NCBI GenBank assembly: GCA_039621445.1
Contig: CP154954.1
Location: forward strand, 76,518,073 to 76,582,072
Direction: 5' to 3'
DNA length: 64,000 bases
From: Euglena gracilis
Lineage: Eukaryota > Euglenida > Euglenophyceae > Euglenales
Positions within the stretch are counted from its first letter, which is position 1, and the number at the start of each line of letters is the position of its first letter. The notes under the pieces were generated by a model. That model did no database searches, was not told the DNA's origin, and saw only the letters and a program-made list of their open reading frames with translations. The translations under genes were made by a program, and so were the position numbers. Below are positions 50,406 to 60,889 of this stretch, in pieces.

Positions 50406-52602
50406 GGTGCATATTTTGCCCCTCCCTGTATGGCATTTCCAAATGTGTGAAATAGATAAGGAATATTCTGAGGATAAAGAGCTTGGAGGACAAAAGAAAA
50501 TAACCTCTGGATTCCTGTGGCACAGCACACCTTGCACAATTTCGAAAATACGTCCGAAATGAGAGGTTTGTCTTTCTCTGGGTCCTCATCGGTGTGTCCC
50601 AGACAAGCCGTTGTTGCCTGAATAACACCCCGAAAAAGATTACACCCAGAAGCTGGATGGATGGTATCAGTTCAATTGGCTGGAATATGACCGCCCTGCT
50701 GAACTGCAAAAGATGGGCAAGAATTGGGGAGCAGGGGCTGCTCATTTGGTCAAAACATAGGTGGGAACTAGAATATCTCCAAGGAAACATGAGTTCCAAA
50801 AAGATGGGCAAAAAACCAGGTTTGACCACATAATGTGGGCCATAGATTCAATAATACCACAAGAACTAATTTTCCAGCCTAAACTCACCTACCTAGCTTC
50901 TTTCAAAACCCACACACGCACACACACGACCCCACCCCCCACCGAAGTATACACCAACCCACCCAAAATCAGCTGAAAAATTCAGAGGCCGGACTAACCC
51001 ATGGATGGGGGGACCTGCAAGGATGGATGGGAAGCCTTGAGGGGGGGGACCCCCCCCTCCTACCTTGAAAAAACCGAGGGGGGGGCGCAAATTTTTCGAT
51101 TTCATGGACGGGCAAAAGGCCGGAAATCGGGTCGAAATCGGTCAAAAATCCCGATTTCTTTGGAAATCGATCCAAGGATGCTCATTTTTTGAAATTTTTT
51201 GAACATTTTTTTGGGGGAAAACACCAACACATCAAAAAAATGGGCAATATGTCCAAAAATCAGCAAAAGGGGCGCAGCACCGGAAGAAAATTTTCTGCTA
51301 TTTTTGGCACCTGTCAAGGAGGGGGGTGGGGGTCCGGACCCCCCTCCCAACATCTAGGGGGGGAGGGTGGTCGCCCCCCCCCCCCTACCACCTACCTCAA
51401 TACCGAAGGGCTTCCCATCCATCCCTGGGGACCTGCGGCCTCAACCCATCTACCCACTGCCAAACACCGGCGGGGGGGGGGGGTGACACTTGTGAAGTGA
51501 GGGACTTGGCAGAAGAGGACTTGGCCAAGGAATCCATGAGCGGCACCAAATTCGGCACCGATTTTTGTGGATGTGTCTGCGGCATCAGTGGTGGGGTGGG
51601 GACAACGACCACAGGCTCTCCACACTGGCCATAGGACCATCAACCACTGTTTGCCCGATACGGGCACCTGTGTGAATGTGTGAACGTTGGCCCATTTTCT
51701 TCTTTAAAAATCAAAATACAAAATTAAGATCCCCTTTGCTGTCCCTTTCTTTGTGCTTTAAATCCGTTTTCCTTGCCATTCCCTTAAATAAAATATCCCC
51801 CATTCCGTTCAACGCCAACCCTCACCCTAACCCCAAAAGAAAAAAAATATTTGCTTTCCTTTTTCCCTGTGCTCTATCGAGCTTTTCCTGGCTTTCCCAT
51901 CCAGTGACACTCAACAGCAAAAGAAGCCTGCTGTGAATGCATTACTCTGCCTATTTTGCCATTGAGTAGGTGGCTGGTTCCATGACTGGTTCCAGAAGGT
52001 GAAGGCACTAACGGCGGAGGTACACAAAAATAGACGTCGGTTGCCTTCGAGTCGCAAAGTGCATGTGCCAGCAACCTTCCCCTCCCCCCTTGTCCTTGAC
52101 ACAGCTTACCCATGTCACACCCCCTAGGGAGTGTCAAGGCGGGGGGGGGGGGGGATGCCTTCAGCAAAACAACGGCCTGGCCCCAAAGACCGCCGGAATT
52201 GGGCGAGGGACTGTGCCTTCCGTCGGCCCAGGCCCCCGTTGAGGGGCGGTGAGGTCGGCATGGGGCAGGCAACAGGCGGCGGGGGACTGGATGGCGACAG
52301 CGCTGCCTGCAGCAGGGAACCAAAACCCGGACTTGCCCAGGATCTGAAATGACTATTTTTTCATATGTTGGATGATGCAAAACAAAATACGCTTGCAACG
52401 GGGGGCCACCGGTGCACTCCTCCGTTAGCCAGCAGACGCGGTTTCTTAGACTGGCTTATCTGTGGCAAACACTTCATCTGTCTTACATAATGTGTGTACG
52501 CCTATTTACATATACAAACAAGCATGAGATTGCATGTGTTCAACTGTAAAATTTTCGCCATGGTTTGGCCGGAGAGCACAAATGGGCTCCCCCATTTTTC
52601 AC
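50406..52602. other. non-coding, probably intron or intergenic
   Basis: No gene supported. Contains GGATGGATGGGAAGCC (51019-51034) and its reverse complement (51409-51424) about 390 bp apart, G/C runs near 51045-51060, 51360-51385 and 52140-52153, and CACACACGCACACACACG (50913-50931). A GC-rich frame at 52140-52352 is open on both strands and not called. Confidence 0.35.
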
Positions 52603-52746
52603 TCAGTACAAAAAGAAGCATGCCTCCCTGGCCTCCAGCTCGGCGACTGCTCCCAGGAACTGCACAAGCACAGCGCACGGCAGATGGTGCTGCTGCCCCA
52701 CCAGGCGCTGGAGCAGCTCTTCCACCGTCTCCCGGCGGCACCGCCA
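52603..52746 (-). CDS. candidate terminal exon, unknown helical protein
   Basis: 144 nt from acceptor TTCAAAG to a TGA at 52603. Reads WRCRRETVEELLQRLVGQQ, then AVLVQFLGAVAELEAREACFF, with pronounced G/C-ending codons and amphipathic helix character. No family recognised. The neighbouring exon upstream on the same strand is at 52842-52996; their phases do not join neatly with my borders, so one border is probably off. Confidence 0.5.
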   Translation of the reverse strand, partial: WRCRRETVEELLQRLVGQQHHLPCAVLVQFLGAVAELEAREACFFLY

Positions 52747-52841
52747 CTTTGAACCAGGCAGCTAAAAGCCTGGCTTGCTGAGCCAGGCGGCAAAAAGCGG
52801 TCCGGTCAACTCACTGTGCAATTCCATACAATGTGAGAAAC

Positions 52842-52996
52842 CAAAATCCCCGCAAGCCTTGGACGGTGGATGCAGACAGGGCAACAGGAACGGCGGTGGG
52901 CAGCGGTGCCGACCCACCTCCCGCCGCAGGGCACGCCGAACCGGACCCATGGTGAACCCGTGCATCTCGGAAGCCTGGAGGCTTGCTGGAAGGGCA
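52842..52996 (-). CDS. candidate internal exon, unknown protein
   Basis: Acceptor CTGATGCAG, donor TTTTG|GTTTCT. The best-biased frame reads LPASLQASEMHGFTMGPVRR, then ALRREVGRHRCPPPFLLPCL, rich in G/C-ending codons. All three minus frames are open here, so frame choice rests on codon bias only. Confidence 0.35.
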
Positions 52997-53039
52997 CTGC
53001 ATCAGTCAAACCACTAACCCCGGATTCCTTGACTTACAG

Positions 53040-53156
53040 ATGATCCCAGGGAGCATCATGTTTGCGGGCATGTGGGAGAAAGATCTGCCGGCGTCGTTCA
53101 GCAAGGACAATCTCGCCTGCCCCAAACTGGCCCCCAGCTGGGACTTGTGGGCATTG
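53040..53156 (+). CDS. candidate internal exon, unknown protein
   Basis: 117 nt, phase 0 on both sides, between a textbook acceptor (CCTTGACTTACAG) and donor (GCATTG|GTAAAT). Reads MIPGSIMFAGMWEKDLPASF, then SKDNLACPKLAPSWDLWAL. The first codon need not be the start. It lies 44 bp from the minus-strand candidate exon, so two divergent genes, or a wrong strand for one of them, must be considered. Confidence 0.45.
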
Positions 53157-53980
53157 GTAAATTTTGGGGCAAAAAATGGGAAGGCCGCACTTTGAAAGGG
53201 TTGAGGGATTTTTGGTCCCAGATGCCTCAAGCCAAAGCTAGGGGATTTTGGTTTTGGGATGGAGTGTCCATTCCAGGACGTATTTCTTGGGGTTAACAGC
53301 TAGCTCTGAAACCTTGCAGGAACCTGTCCCAATTCAAATGACCATCGTTTGCTTGTGCAACCCAGAAAACCAACCCATTCCCTGTTCCCCTGGGAAGTGT
53401 AAGGAGTGCCCCAGGCATCGGAGCAGCAATTGTGGCCCCAGAGCTTCGTCCTCGAAGTTTGACACACAGCGCAGTCCGAGAACTCCATTCTGTTCGGCAC
53501 AGCATTTGCCGACAAGGGGAGGAAACCACTTCCACAAAACATCCACGCTCACCCAGTGACTCTCCAAAGGAGCACAATAGAAGAAAACCTACCCACCTGC
53601 CCACCCACCTACTCTGTTAAAACCCCACCTGTGGTCCACTCCTTTGGGCCACTTTGGTACATTTTTGGCTGCTTATTGCTTCTTCTGTTGTCTTTGGCCA
53701 CTTTTGATCGCTGCTTTTGGCTGTTTTTGGCTGCTTGTGACTCTTTAGCGACCATTCTATGGTGTCATTCCCACGTACAGCCAATTATTTGTGAATCAGG
53801 GCCAACCAGTGCTGACCAGAGCGACAAGAGCACCAAAATTGGAAGTGACCATGCTTGTGCTTACCGACCCGGGGGAGAAGGGGGTGGGTGGGTGCTAGAG
53901 TGCCCTAGCAGGCACACACCCCTGGGGGCGGGAGTGGGATTCGGGGGGGACCCAGAAAATTTTCATTGAAAATGGCCTTT
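53157..53980. other. non-coding, nothing recognised
   Basis: No supported feature; several overlapping short frames near 53290-53620. Confidence 0.3.
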
Positions 53981-54041
53981 GCCCCAGGCGCCTTCGGCGC
54001 CGGGGTCAGACGGGGGTGCCTGCCCATAGCAGGCACCCCTA
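53981..54041. repeat. paired GC hairpins
   Basis: CCCCAGGCGCCTTCGGCGCCGGGG (53982-54005) and GGGGTGCCTGCCCATAGCAGGCACCCC (54013-54039) are two adjacent stems. The TGCCTGC/GCAGGCA stem also forms part of the hairpin at 60890-60988. Confidence 0.7.
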
Positions 54042-54239
54042 AAAACCCTACTCCCCGGGGGTTGTATGGGTGCTATGGGGTGTCTGCCCTAGCATCCCCC
54101 CCCTGTGAAGTAGGCACCCGACTAAGCACAAGCCCGGAAGTGACTATAGGGGGAGCGGGTTCGTTAGATGGGGGGGGGGGGGGTGGACCCCAAACTGGCA
54201 AAAAAGTTGGTACAGAAAGGGTTATATGACCATTTTGGA

Positions 54240-54450
54240 TTGGTTCTGGTCTTTTTTTTTGGTCACCTTTGGTCATTTTTGGTCACTTTCAGTCATTTTT
54301 GGGTCATTTTTAGCCATTTTTGATCGTTTTTGCTCGTTTTTGGCCAACTTTCAGCAACTTTAGGCGGTTTGTCGCAATCTTGCACAGTTACCTCAACTTT
54401 GGTCATTTTGGGGCAATTGTGACCATTTTTGGGAGCTCTTGGCCTTTTTT
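54240..54450. repeat. T-tracts phased at about one helical turn
   Basis: TTTTTGGTCA-type words every 10-12 bp (GGTCATTTTTGGTCACTTTC, GATCGTTTTTGCTCGTTTTT). Resembles the reverse complement of 42690-42960, suggesting a related low-complexity family or bent DNA. Confidence 0.5.
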
Positions 54451-55227
54451 GGCATCATTTTTTGACATTTTCTTCCGTTCTATAATGGTTATCTCAACAA
54501 ATTACAAAAAAAGCTTCTCTGACATGCAAATGCTAAACAAAGCAAAAATAAACCACACAATTCTTTATAACAACCATGTTGAACCATGTCACGTTGAACC
54601 AACATCGTATACAAAAAGATTGGATCCGACCAGGGGTGGTCGTTGGACAAGCCCAGTCATTTGACAAGGAGCAGAGAGGTAATCTCCAACTATATAAAAA
54701 AAATCATCCACCGTCTCTGGCAGGCTGTGGGACGGAGTCCTTTTCTCTTCGTAACTGGGCAAGAAATTGGAACAGCCCAAATATCCTCAGCTTGTGGAAA
54801 GCCACCAAGTTCGGAAATATGAAATCCTCGCCCAAAACACGCAACAGGAAGACCGATGCTGAAAAAGAAATATGGTGTCTGGGGATGTGCCGGCAGAGGG
54901 GCCCTCCTCGGGCCTGTTCGTTGCTTTCCAGCTGCAAGAAGGGCAGGTGCACCACCAGGATCATACAATTTTTCACCGGCCCCTAAGGGGCAGGAGGGGG
55001 GTCACTTCCACTCTTCCAAAAACCGTCACTCACTTTTTTTGGGAAAGCCAGTCAGTCACTACCCCCCCCCCTGAGAGGGTCGGCCACTCTGGAATCCAAT
55101 AGAAATTTGACCAAACGTCTGTGCCGGTCGCTTTAATGGGTTTTTTTTTGCCGACCCCCACCCCCAGGAGGGAGGGGGTCCTGGCCAAAAAACCAGTCAG
55201 TCAATCATCCAGTGGCTAAATGATCGT
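54451..55227. other. no convincing gene
   Basis: A plus frame at 54576-54986 and minus frames at 54690-54976 overlap; the minus one (ILVVHLPFLQLESNEQ) is mildly protein-like. Unresolved. Confidence 0.3.
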
Positions 55228-56082
55228 ATGGCCGGGATAACAACTGGCGCTGCCAAACCGGCCGGCCCCAGGAGCGGTGACTGGTTGCCTCCCGTGGCGG
55301 AGGAGGATGGAGAATTGGGGTCCTGCCCAGGGCTCCGTTGTCCTCAAGGGGCAAGGGTCCCAAAAACTGCAAATGCGAAAAAGGGAAACTTCGTCATGAA
55401 GGAGGAAAATATGCAAAAGACATCAATTGTGAACTTAAGGGTCCCTGGCTGTTCAGTTTGCCTTCCATGTGGGTGCCTGGAAGACTGCCATCAGCGATGG
55501 AGGTGTGAAAATGCATCGGTCCGCGGTTCCATTCAGATCTCTATCACGAACAAGGGGGAACAATGCCAGTTGAAAAATATTCAGAGGCATCAAAAGGGCT
55601 GCTATCCAAAAAAATGTGGAGCAAGCTTTTGCGTAAGGACCTGGGGGGTCCACTGGCTAGCCATTTTTCTAGACACTGGAAAAAATCCACTAATTAGATC
55701 CCCCTCCCCCTGGGAAAGCAAAATTCCTCCGGTGCTGCCCACCAAGTTGGAAATGAGGTTTTTAATGTGTTTGTCTTGGGTGATCCAAAAAAAAAACCAA
55801 AAAAAGCCAAATACATTTTTGGCAAGCTTTGGAGGTCCAAAAAACCCACACCAGTCAGTGGAAATTTTCCACTGGCTAGCCCTGCTGGCGGACCCCCCCC
55901 CCAGGTCCACTAGGATTTCCACTAGCCAAATTTGGAGTGGCTACATTCAACCCCCCCCCTGGGGGTATTGCAAACCATCTAGCAGAAGCCTGATGTGGAG
56001 GGCAGAAGCCTGGTGTGGAGGCGGCAGGTCCCATTCAAAACAATTAACCTGTGTTTCAGTATTATACTGTCAAATCTTATGA
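55228..56082 (+). CDS. hypothetical 284-residue frame ending at the palindrome
   Basis: The longest frame in this region: Cys-rich first half (CSVCLPCGCLEDCHQRWRCE, KGCYPKKC), then Lys/Pro-rich text. It contains A and C runs, shows no strong codon bias, and stops at TGA 56080-56082, directly adjoining the palindrome's left edge. May be chance. No family recognised. Confidence 0.25.
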   Translation: MAGITTGAAKPAGPRSGDWLPPVAEEDGELGSCPGLRCPQGARVPKTANAKKGNFVMKEENMQKTSIVNLRVPGCSVCLPCGCLEDCHQRWRCENASVRGSIQISITNKGEQCQLKNIQRHQKGCYPKKCGASFCVRTWGVHWLAIFLDTGKNPLIRSPSPWESKIPPVLPTKLEMRFLMCLSWVIQKKNQKKPNTFLASFGGPKNPHQSVEIFHWLALLADPPPRSTRISTSQIWSGYIQPPPWGYCKPSSRSLMWRAEAWCGGGRSHSKQLTCVSVLYCQIL

Positions 56083-57022
56083 TACAGGTTGCCAACACAA
56101 AAAACATACCCCCCCTGACAGCACAAAAAACATACCCCCCCATTTTTTTTTCAGTTTTTGTGGCAGCCATAACTTCGGCTGTGCACCATGTTGAGGTCTC
56201 GGACATACTCCATATTGTTGCCTGTGAAATACCCATCTAAAGATGTCTCTGTGCATTTTCCTCGATTCCCCCTCCACCCCGAGTTATGGGCCCCTCAAAA
56301 GTGCTCCGCACACGACAAGCGAAAATTTTGAAAACATGGATTTTGGGCCGGGTTGGAATAATAAACAGCTCACCACTCGGGAACCCTAAGGAGTTGGGCT
56401 CTGGAACTTGGTGGGTCGGATTGGCCATGAAATAGGCTTCAAAAAATATCTACATCAAAATTTGCCATCTCGACACCCAGAAAAAGTTATTTTATGGTTT
56501 TTGGGGCCAGCTCCAAAAAAATTTAGCCCTTTTTGTGTGGGAAACACACATTTTTTAGGTTTTCCCACACCAAAAGGGCTAAATTTTTTTGGAGCTGGCC
56601 CCAAAAACCATAAAATAACTTTTTCTGGGTGTCGAGATGGCAAATTTTGATGTAGATATTTTTTGAAGCCTATTTCATGGCCAATCCGACCCACCAAGTT
56701 CCAGAGCCCAACTCCTTAGGGTTCCCGAGTGGTGAGCTGTTTATTATTCCAACCCGGCCCAAAATCCATGTTTTCAAAATTTTCGCTTGTCGTGTGCGGA
56801 GCACTTTTGAGGGGCCCATAACTCGGGGTGGAGGGGGAATCGAGGAAAATGCACAGAGACATCTTTAGATGGGTATTTCACAGGCAACAATATGGAGTAT
56901 GTCCGAGACCTCAACATGGTGCACAGCCGAAGTTATGGCTGCCACAAAAACTGAAAAAAAATGGGGGGGGTATGTTTTTTGTGCTGTCAGGGGGGGTATG
57001 TTTTTTGTGTTGGCAACCTGTA
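56083..57022. mobile_element. near-perfect 940-bp palindrome (foldback element)
   Basis: Left arm 56083-56544 and right arm 56561-57022 are reverse complements with very few mismatches (for example TTTTGTGTGG against CCACACCAAAA next to the loop) and only one-base homopolymer differences; the loop is 16 bp. Ends are TACAGGTTGCC and GGCAACCTGTA. TATGA occurs at 56078-56082 and 57024-57028, one base off a clean target duplication. No gene inside; mirrored 80-residue frames are by-products of the symmetry. It may be a foldback transposon or an inverted duplication. Confidence 0.92.
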
Positions 57023-57349
57023 ATATGAAAATATCATTTGCGGGAGACCTATCCTCACCCCGGTTCTCCTGGGATGCACCCTGCTCAAGAAGTGGGAGCA
57101 AAACTCAGGATGCAAAGGTGTCCACTTCTGGCGAGGCCACCAATGTGGTGCTCGTTGGCAGACCAGGTTCCAAATTGAACAGCAAGGGGACGTTTGAAAC
57201 ACAAATGTTCAAGGGCTTTCTTGACCATTTGAGGAGTATCCAACTGGCAATTCCTAACTTTTATTTTTTTCTACCTCTTTCGGAGATATCCCTCGAACTA
57301 ATCCTTCTTCTTTGCCTTCTTTTGACCACTCCAACGCTCTGCGCTTGCA
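57023..57349 (+). other. possible coding remnant between palindrome and TIR element
   Basis: A plus frame (from 57023 to a stop at 57354) reads KISFAGDLSSPRFSW, then TNVVLVGRPGSKLNSKGTF, MFKGFLDHLRSIQLAIPNF and a hydrophobic tail. Protein-like but without a recognised family; it runs 5 bp into the TIR element. Confidence 0.3.
57345..57349. repeat. target-site duplication TTGCA (left)
   Basis: Matches 60352-60356. Confidence 0.8.
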
Positions 57350-57748
57350 CTTAGGCGGCCGGATTCGCACTTGAGCTTTTTTCCTTTGGATGCGCGCAAT
57401 TGCGCAAATGTACCATTTTTTTTGTAACCCCTGGGACCCTGTACCCTGACACCCAGAACACGATTTAAGAACCGTTACACCCATCTATTGGAGGGGATTA
57501 ACTCCCAGTGGTCTGGTGTGCATGCTGCTTACCGGGTGACGTTAATAGGGCTGGGGGTGAGACTTGTGCTGTTGTACATCAAACAGGAGAGAGGCACACA
57601 CCCCTTGTTACGACACTTGGAAACGGTGCTGACGTGCTGCCTGAACTGGCTGTGACACTGCCGCCGCCGGTGAGAACACACGGAGCCTCATTAGATCACA
57701 CCACCACAGACACACAGACTACGTGAGGCAGCCGTCACGCAATTGATG

Positions 57749-58193
57749 TGTGTTTATGCGCGCAATTGTGCAAATAAAAACTATTGTGTTTATGGGCGCA
57801 TTTGCGCAAATAAAACGTACACCGATGATGATAAAATGACGTGTTGGTGGGCGCAAATGCGCGCACCAACACATTTGGTGGTGAACGCATTTGCGCAAAT
57901 GCGCGCACCAACATAGTTATGTTTATTTGCGCAAATGCGCCCACCAACATGTACTTTTACTTTCTATGTTAAAAGACACCAATGAGGACCATGACCCTGC
58001 GAGGTTTAAAAACGTGATGGGCGTGTTGGTGCGCGCAGTTGCGCAAAATAACATAATTACGTTTGTGCGCGCATTTGCGCAAATGCGCACACAAACATTT
58101 AATACACCGCTTCAAAATGATGTGTTTGTAGGAGCCTTAAAGCACAAAAACAAAGTTGTGTTTATTTGTGCAAATGCGCGCATCAACACACAT
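57749..58193. repeat. GCGCAAATGCGC palindrome cluster, left
   Basis: Words such as TTGGTGCGCGCATTTGCGCAA and GCGCAAATGCGCGCACCAAC in both orientations at about 57749, 57785, 57840, 57880, 57925, 58020, 58065 and 58160; AACATAATTA/TTATGTT-like words often join neighbouring palindromes. Confidence 0.85.
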
Positions 58194-59150
58194 CAGTTGT
58201 GCGATACCATCTCCTCCTCCGTGACAGCTGGCGAACGCAATTCCTCACGCCAACCAATGGTTTGCGCCACGATTACACGGCGATGAAATTTGTGGTGAGA
58301 GGTGGTGTGGAGTGTTCACTGGAACACGGCATGTGACTGGCCAAAATTTGCCTGCCTTACGTGTGTACATTTGTGCTGCTGTTACCCGGCCCACACGACC
58401 TGTTGTTTTGGCGTCATCTGTTTGGCAGTTAAACGTAATAAATTGATGACATGCAAACGACCTGTGACTGTTCGACACCTTTTCTGCAACAGGACTGCGT
58501 TACAAGAAGACAAAATTTGGCACCTGAAATGCCCGGGACGTGTCGGGCCGGAGTCCGTTTTACGATTTTCTTTGCCATTTTTCCCTTGAAAAAAGTAAAA
58601 AACACCGGTTTTTGTGCATAATTTGGGGGGAGTGGGTCCCACCGCTTTGATGCACCCAATCCAGGGGTAAAGGTTCAACACTTCCTTGCATCCAAAGGAA
58701 CGAGTGCTTGAGGGCTACCTCTCTTCGGCTGCTGGTTGCCATGCACTGGCACCACGTCATACCCCCAGTCTTACACCCCGGTTGCGGGGAATACCGTGGC
58801 CGCGGTGGTGGGTGTTGTTGCACCGGGGAAGTGGATGCTGACCTGTTGGGTGCTGAAGCATCAGCAGCTGATGGGGCTTTAACAGCAGAGCCCAGGCCGC
58901 AGGTCAGCGGCAGGGCCCTTGGGACCTAAAAATTGGTGCCGGTGGAGGTGTACCGTTACTGGGTGGCTATGCACGCACCTTATAAAGATCCTATGTGTTC
59001 ATCTTTTGTGGGACCTGTCAATGGTCCAAAAACGGCACAATAACACCATATACTGGATGAGACGGTGTGGTCATTTGCTTTCAACCCATTCAGAAGCCAC
59101 TAAGGGTAGTTGCAGGAAAGGCAAATGCAGTCGTTTTCTACTCCTCCATT
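58194..59150. other. central part of TIR element, no gene recognised
   Basis: Non-repetitive DNA without GCGC palindromes. Short frames on both strands (58302-58589, 58560-58823, 58708-58929) lack family motifs. Confidence 0.4.
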
Positions 59151-59470
59151 AATTGTGTATTTGTGCATTTGCGCGCATCACGTTGTTTGTGGGCGCAAAT
59201 GCGCAAGTAAACATAGTAAATTCTGCAGTTTCTTCACACAGTTTATTTGCACATTTGAGCCCACAAACAACGTGATGCGCGCAAATGCGCAAATAAACCA
59301 CATCTGCTGTTAATGTTTGACGGTTATGTTTCCGTCACACCGTTCTTATTTGTGTTTATGGGCGGAAATGCGCGCATAAACATAATTATGTTGGTGCGCG
59401 CATTTGCGCAAATGCGCGCATAAACATAATTTTTGTTGGTGCGCGCATTTGCGCCCATAAGCTTGCGCCG
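59151..59470. repeat. GCGCAAATGCGC palindrome cluster, middle
   Basis: A ~55-bp inverted repeat (about 59156-59214 against 59247-59299) around a 30-bp spacer, then two further palindromes at 59355-59425 and one at 59435-59460. Confidence 0.85.
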
Positions 59471-59589
59471 TTGACAAACAGTGTGACAAACTCATCAACT
59501 GGATGGCCCGTCAGTCCGTACCGTCAGGGCCTCTATGTCACACCGTTTTTCAACGGCGTCAGTTCATGGGTGCCAAAGCCCAATCCCTG

Positions 59590-59682
59590 AAGGACAAAAT
59601 TGTGTTTATGCGCGCAATTTGCGCGCATCAACATAAACATGTTGGTGCGCGCATTTGCGTGCATAAACACAATTTTGTCCTT
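59590..59682. repeat. 93-bp hairpin in TIR element
   Basis: AAGGACAAAATTGTGTTTAT pairs with its reverse complement at the other end; the arms carry GCGCGCAA/TTGCGCGC palindromes and meet at ATAAACAT. A hairpin of hairpins. Confidence 0.85.
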
Positions 59683-59689
59683 CCAGTGC

Positions 59690-60285
59690 TGGGCTTCTCC
59701 TTCAGGGTTCTTTGCCACACAACTGGTTCTGCGCATCCCGGGTTTAAGCCGGGTGGGAGACACCCGTTCCCCTTTATTCCCTTCATTCCCTGCGGACCCC
59801 ATTTCTTCCCCTCTGCGCATCCCTTGCCAAACACCCCGTACTTACCTTCCTTTCCCGTTGTCCTTCCCGCCGGCTTGGTCACACCGCACCCACATCCCCG
59901 GCACCTCCTCCCCGTGCCTTAACAAACGGCCCCAAAAACACCACACCAAGGCGCTGCAAGCAACGCAGTCCGGCAAACACCCAGGACGCACACCGCCGGC
60001 AGCTCGGACACACCCGGGGACACAGCCGAAAGGAGCAACAAGGGCGGTAAAGGTCCCGTTCCTATGGTGCTTTTTTGCGATTTTTTTCCCTTGGGGCCGG
60101 CAAGGTCCCGGGGGGACGTCAACGTACAAAGTCCATTTCCACACACCCCCAAAACACCATTTTTTGCCAAAGTCCCGGGGGTCTCCCAGCCAAAATCAGA
60201 ATTTTGCTCATTTTTTGCACTCTCTTGTCAACGTGTTTTCAAACCCCCCTGACCTTCACAGCCGAATCAAAGCAGAATCAAAAAA
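59690..60285. other. right non-repetitive part of TIR element
   Basis: Pro-rich open frames on both strands (59600-60292 plus; 59842-60170 minus) are probably compositional. Nothing recognised. Confidence 0.35.
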
Positions 60286-60351
60286 ATCGTAAATGCGCGC
60301 AAGTGCGCAAATAAAAAGAAAAAAGCTTAAGTGCGAATCCGGCCGCCTAAG

Positions 60352-60356
60352 TTGCA
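60352..60356. repeat. target-site duplication TTGCA (right)
   Basis: Matches 57345-57349. Confidence 0.8.
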
Positions 60357-60613
60357 TTTGGAAGCACTGCACTCAAGTAATTCCTGGATAGACCACATGC
60401 AGTTGTGGCGTCATGGATGAGCAAAAGTGCCTGGGCACTCGGCCAAGGCACTTTACTTGCGCCTTCCGTACCGCAAGCACAGCAAAACCCGTTTTTGAGC
60501 AAAATTTTGGCCCACGACCAGGCAGGCACCGAAACGAACCCCCCACCCCCAGGGGTGGTGCCTGCCCAGGCATCCCAGGGCACTCCGAGACCCCCGTCCC
60601 GGGATGGGGTTGG

Positions 60614-60832
60614 TCAAACCGGCCCGCAGATCCCCCTGCAGCGCTGGCCGTCCCACAGCACGGCAAAGGCCGCGCACACGTCCGCCACCACTGCCGCCTG
60701 GCGCAGCAGAGCCTCGTCCAGCGCGTGGGCGTCCGCCCAGGCGACCCCCGGCGGGGCTGCGAGAGACCGGCCCCGGCGCCGGGCGTCCCACAGCGCGGGC
60801 AGGTCCACGGCGGCGCGCCGCAGTGGACGGAC
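60614..60832 (-). CDS. candidate terminal exon, GC-rich, unknown helical protein
   Basis: 219 nt, phase 0, from acceptor GGCTCGGCAG to TGA (60614-60616). Reads VRPLRRAAVDLPALWDARRR, then VAWADAHALDEALLRQAAVV, then ADVCAAFAVLWDGQRCRGIC. Nearly every codon ends in G or C, in sharp contrast to the flanks, which is the strongest coding signal in the right half. Long amphipathic helices; no family recognised. An alternative donor lies near the stop (CCG|GTTTGA). Confidence 0.6.
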   Translation of the reverse strand, partial: VRPLRRAAVDLPALWDARRRGRSLAAPPGVAWADAHALDEALLRQAAVVADVCAAFAVLWDGQRCRGICGPV

Positions 60833-60889
60833 CTGCCGAGCCTTTTGTTGAAAATACAGTGCAGAGGGAGGAAAACGAAGGGAAGAAAA

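Larger units (their letters stand above)
57350..60351. mobile_element. 3002-bp TIR element filled with GCGC palindromes
   Basis: Terminal inverted repeats begin CTTAGGCGGCCGGATTCGCA: the outer 33 bp (57350-57382 and 60319-60351) differ at one site (TTGAGC/TTAAGC), and similarity continues through a GCGCAA motif to about 75 bp. TTGCA flanks both ends (57345-57349, 60352-60356), a 5-bp target duplication. The interior carries about twenty GCGCAAATGCGC-like palindromic words, often inside larger hairpins. No transposase recognised, so it is probably non-autonomous. The family is unknown to me. Confidence 0.85.

Noticed and set aside
51019-51424. Small TIR element with GGATGGATGGGAAGCC ends
   Set aside because: The 16-bp inverted word is real, but flanks do not align as terminal repeats and no target duplication is visible.
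57350-60351. Transposase inside the TIR element
   Set aside because: Frames are short and overlap the palindromes or Pro-rich sequence; no DDE or zinc-finger pattern was found.
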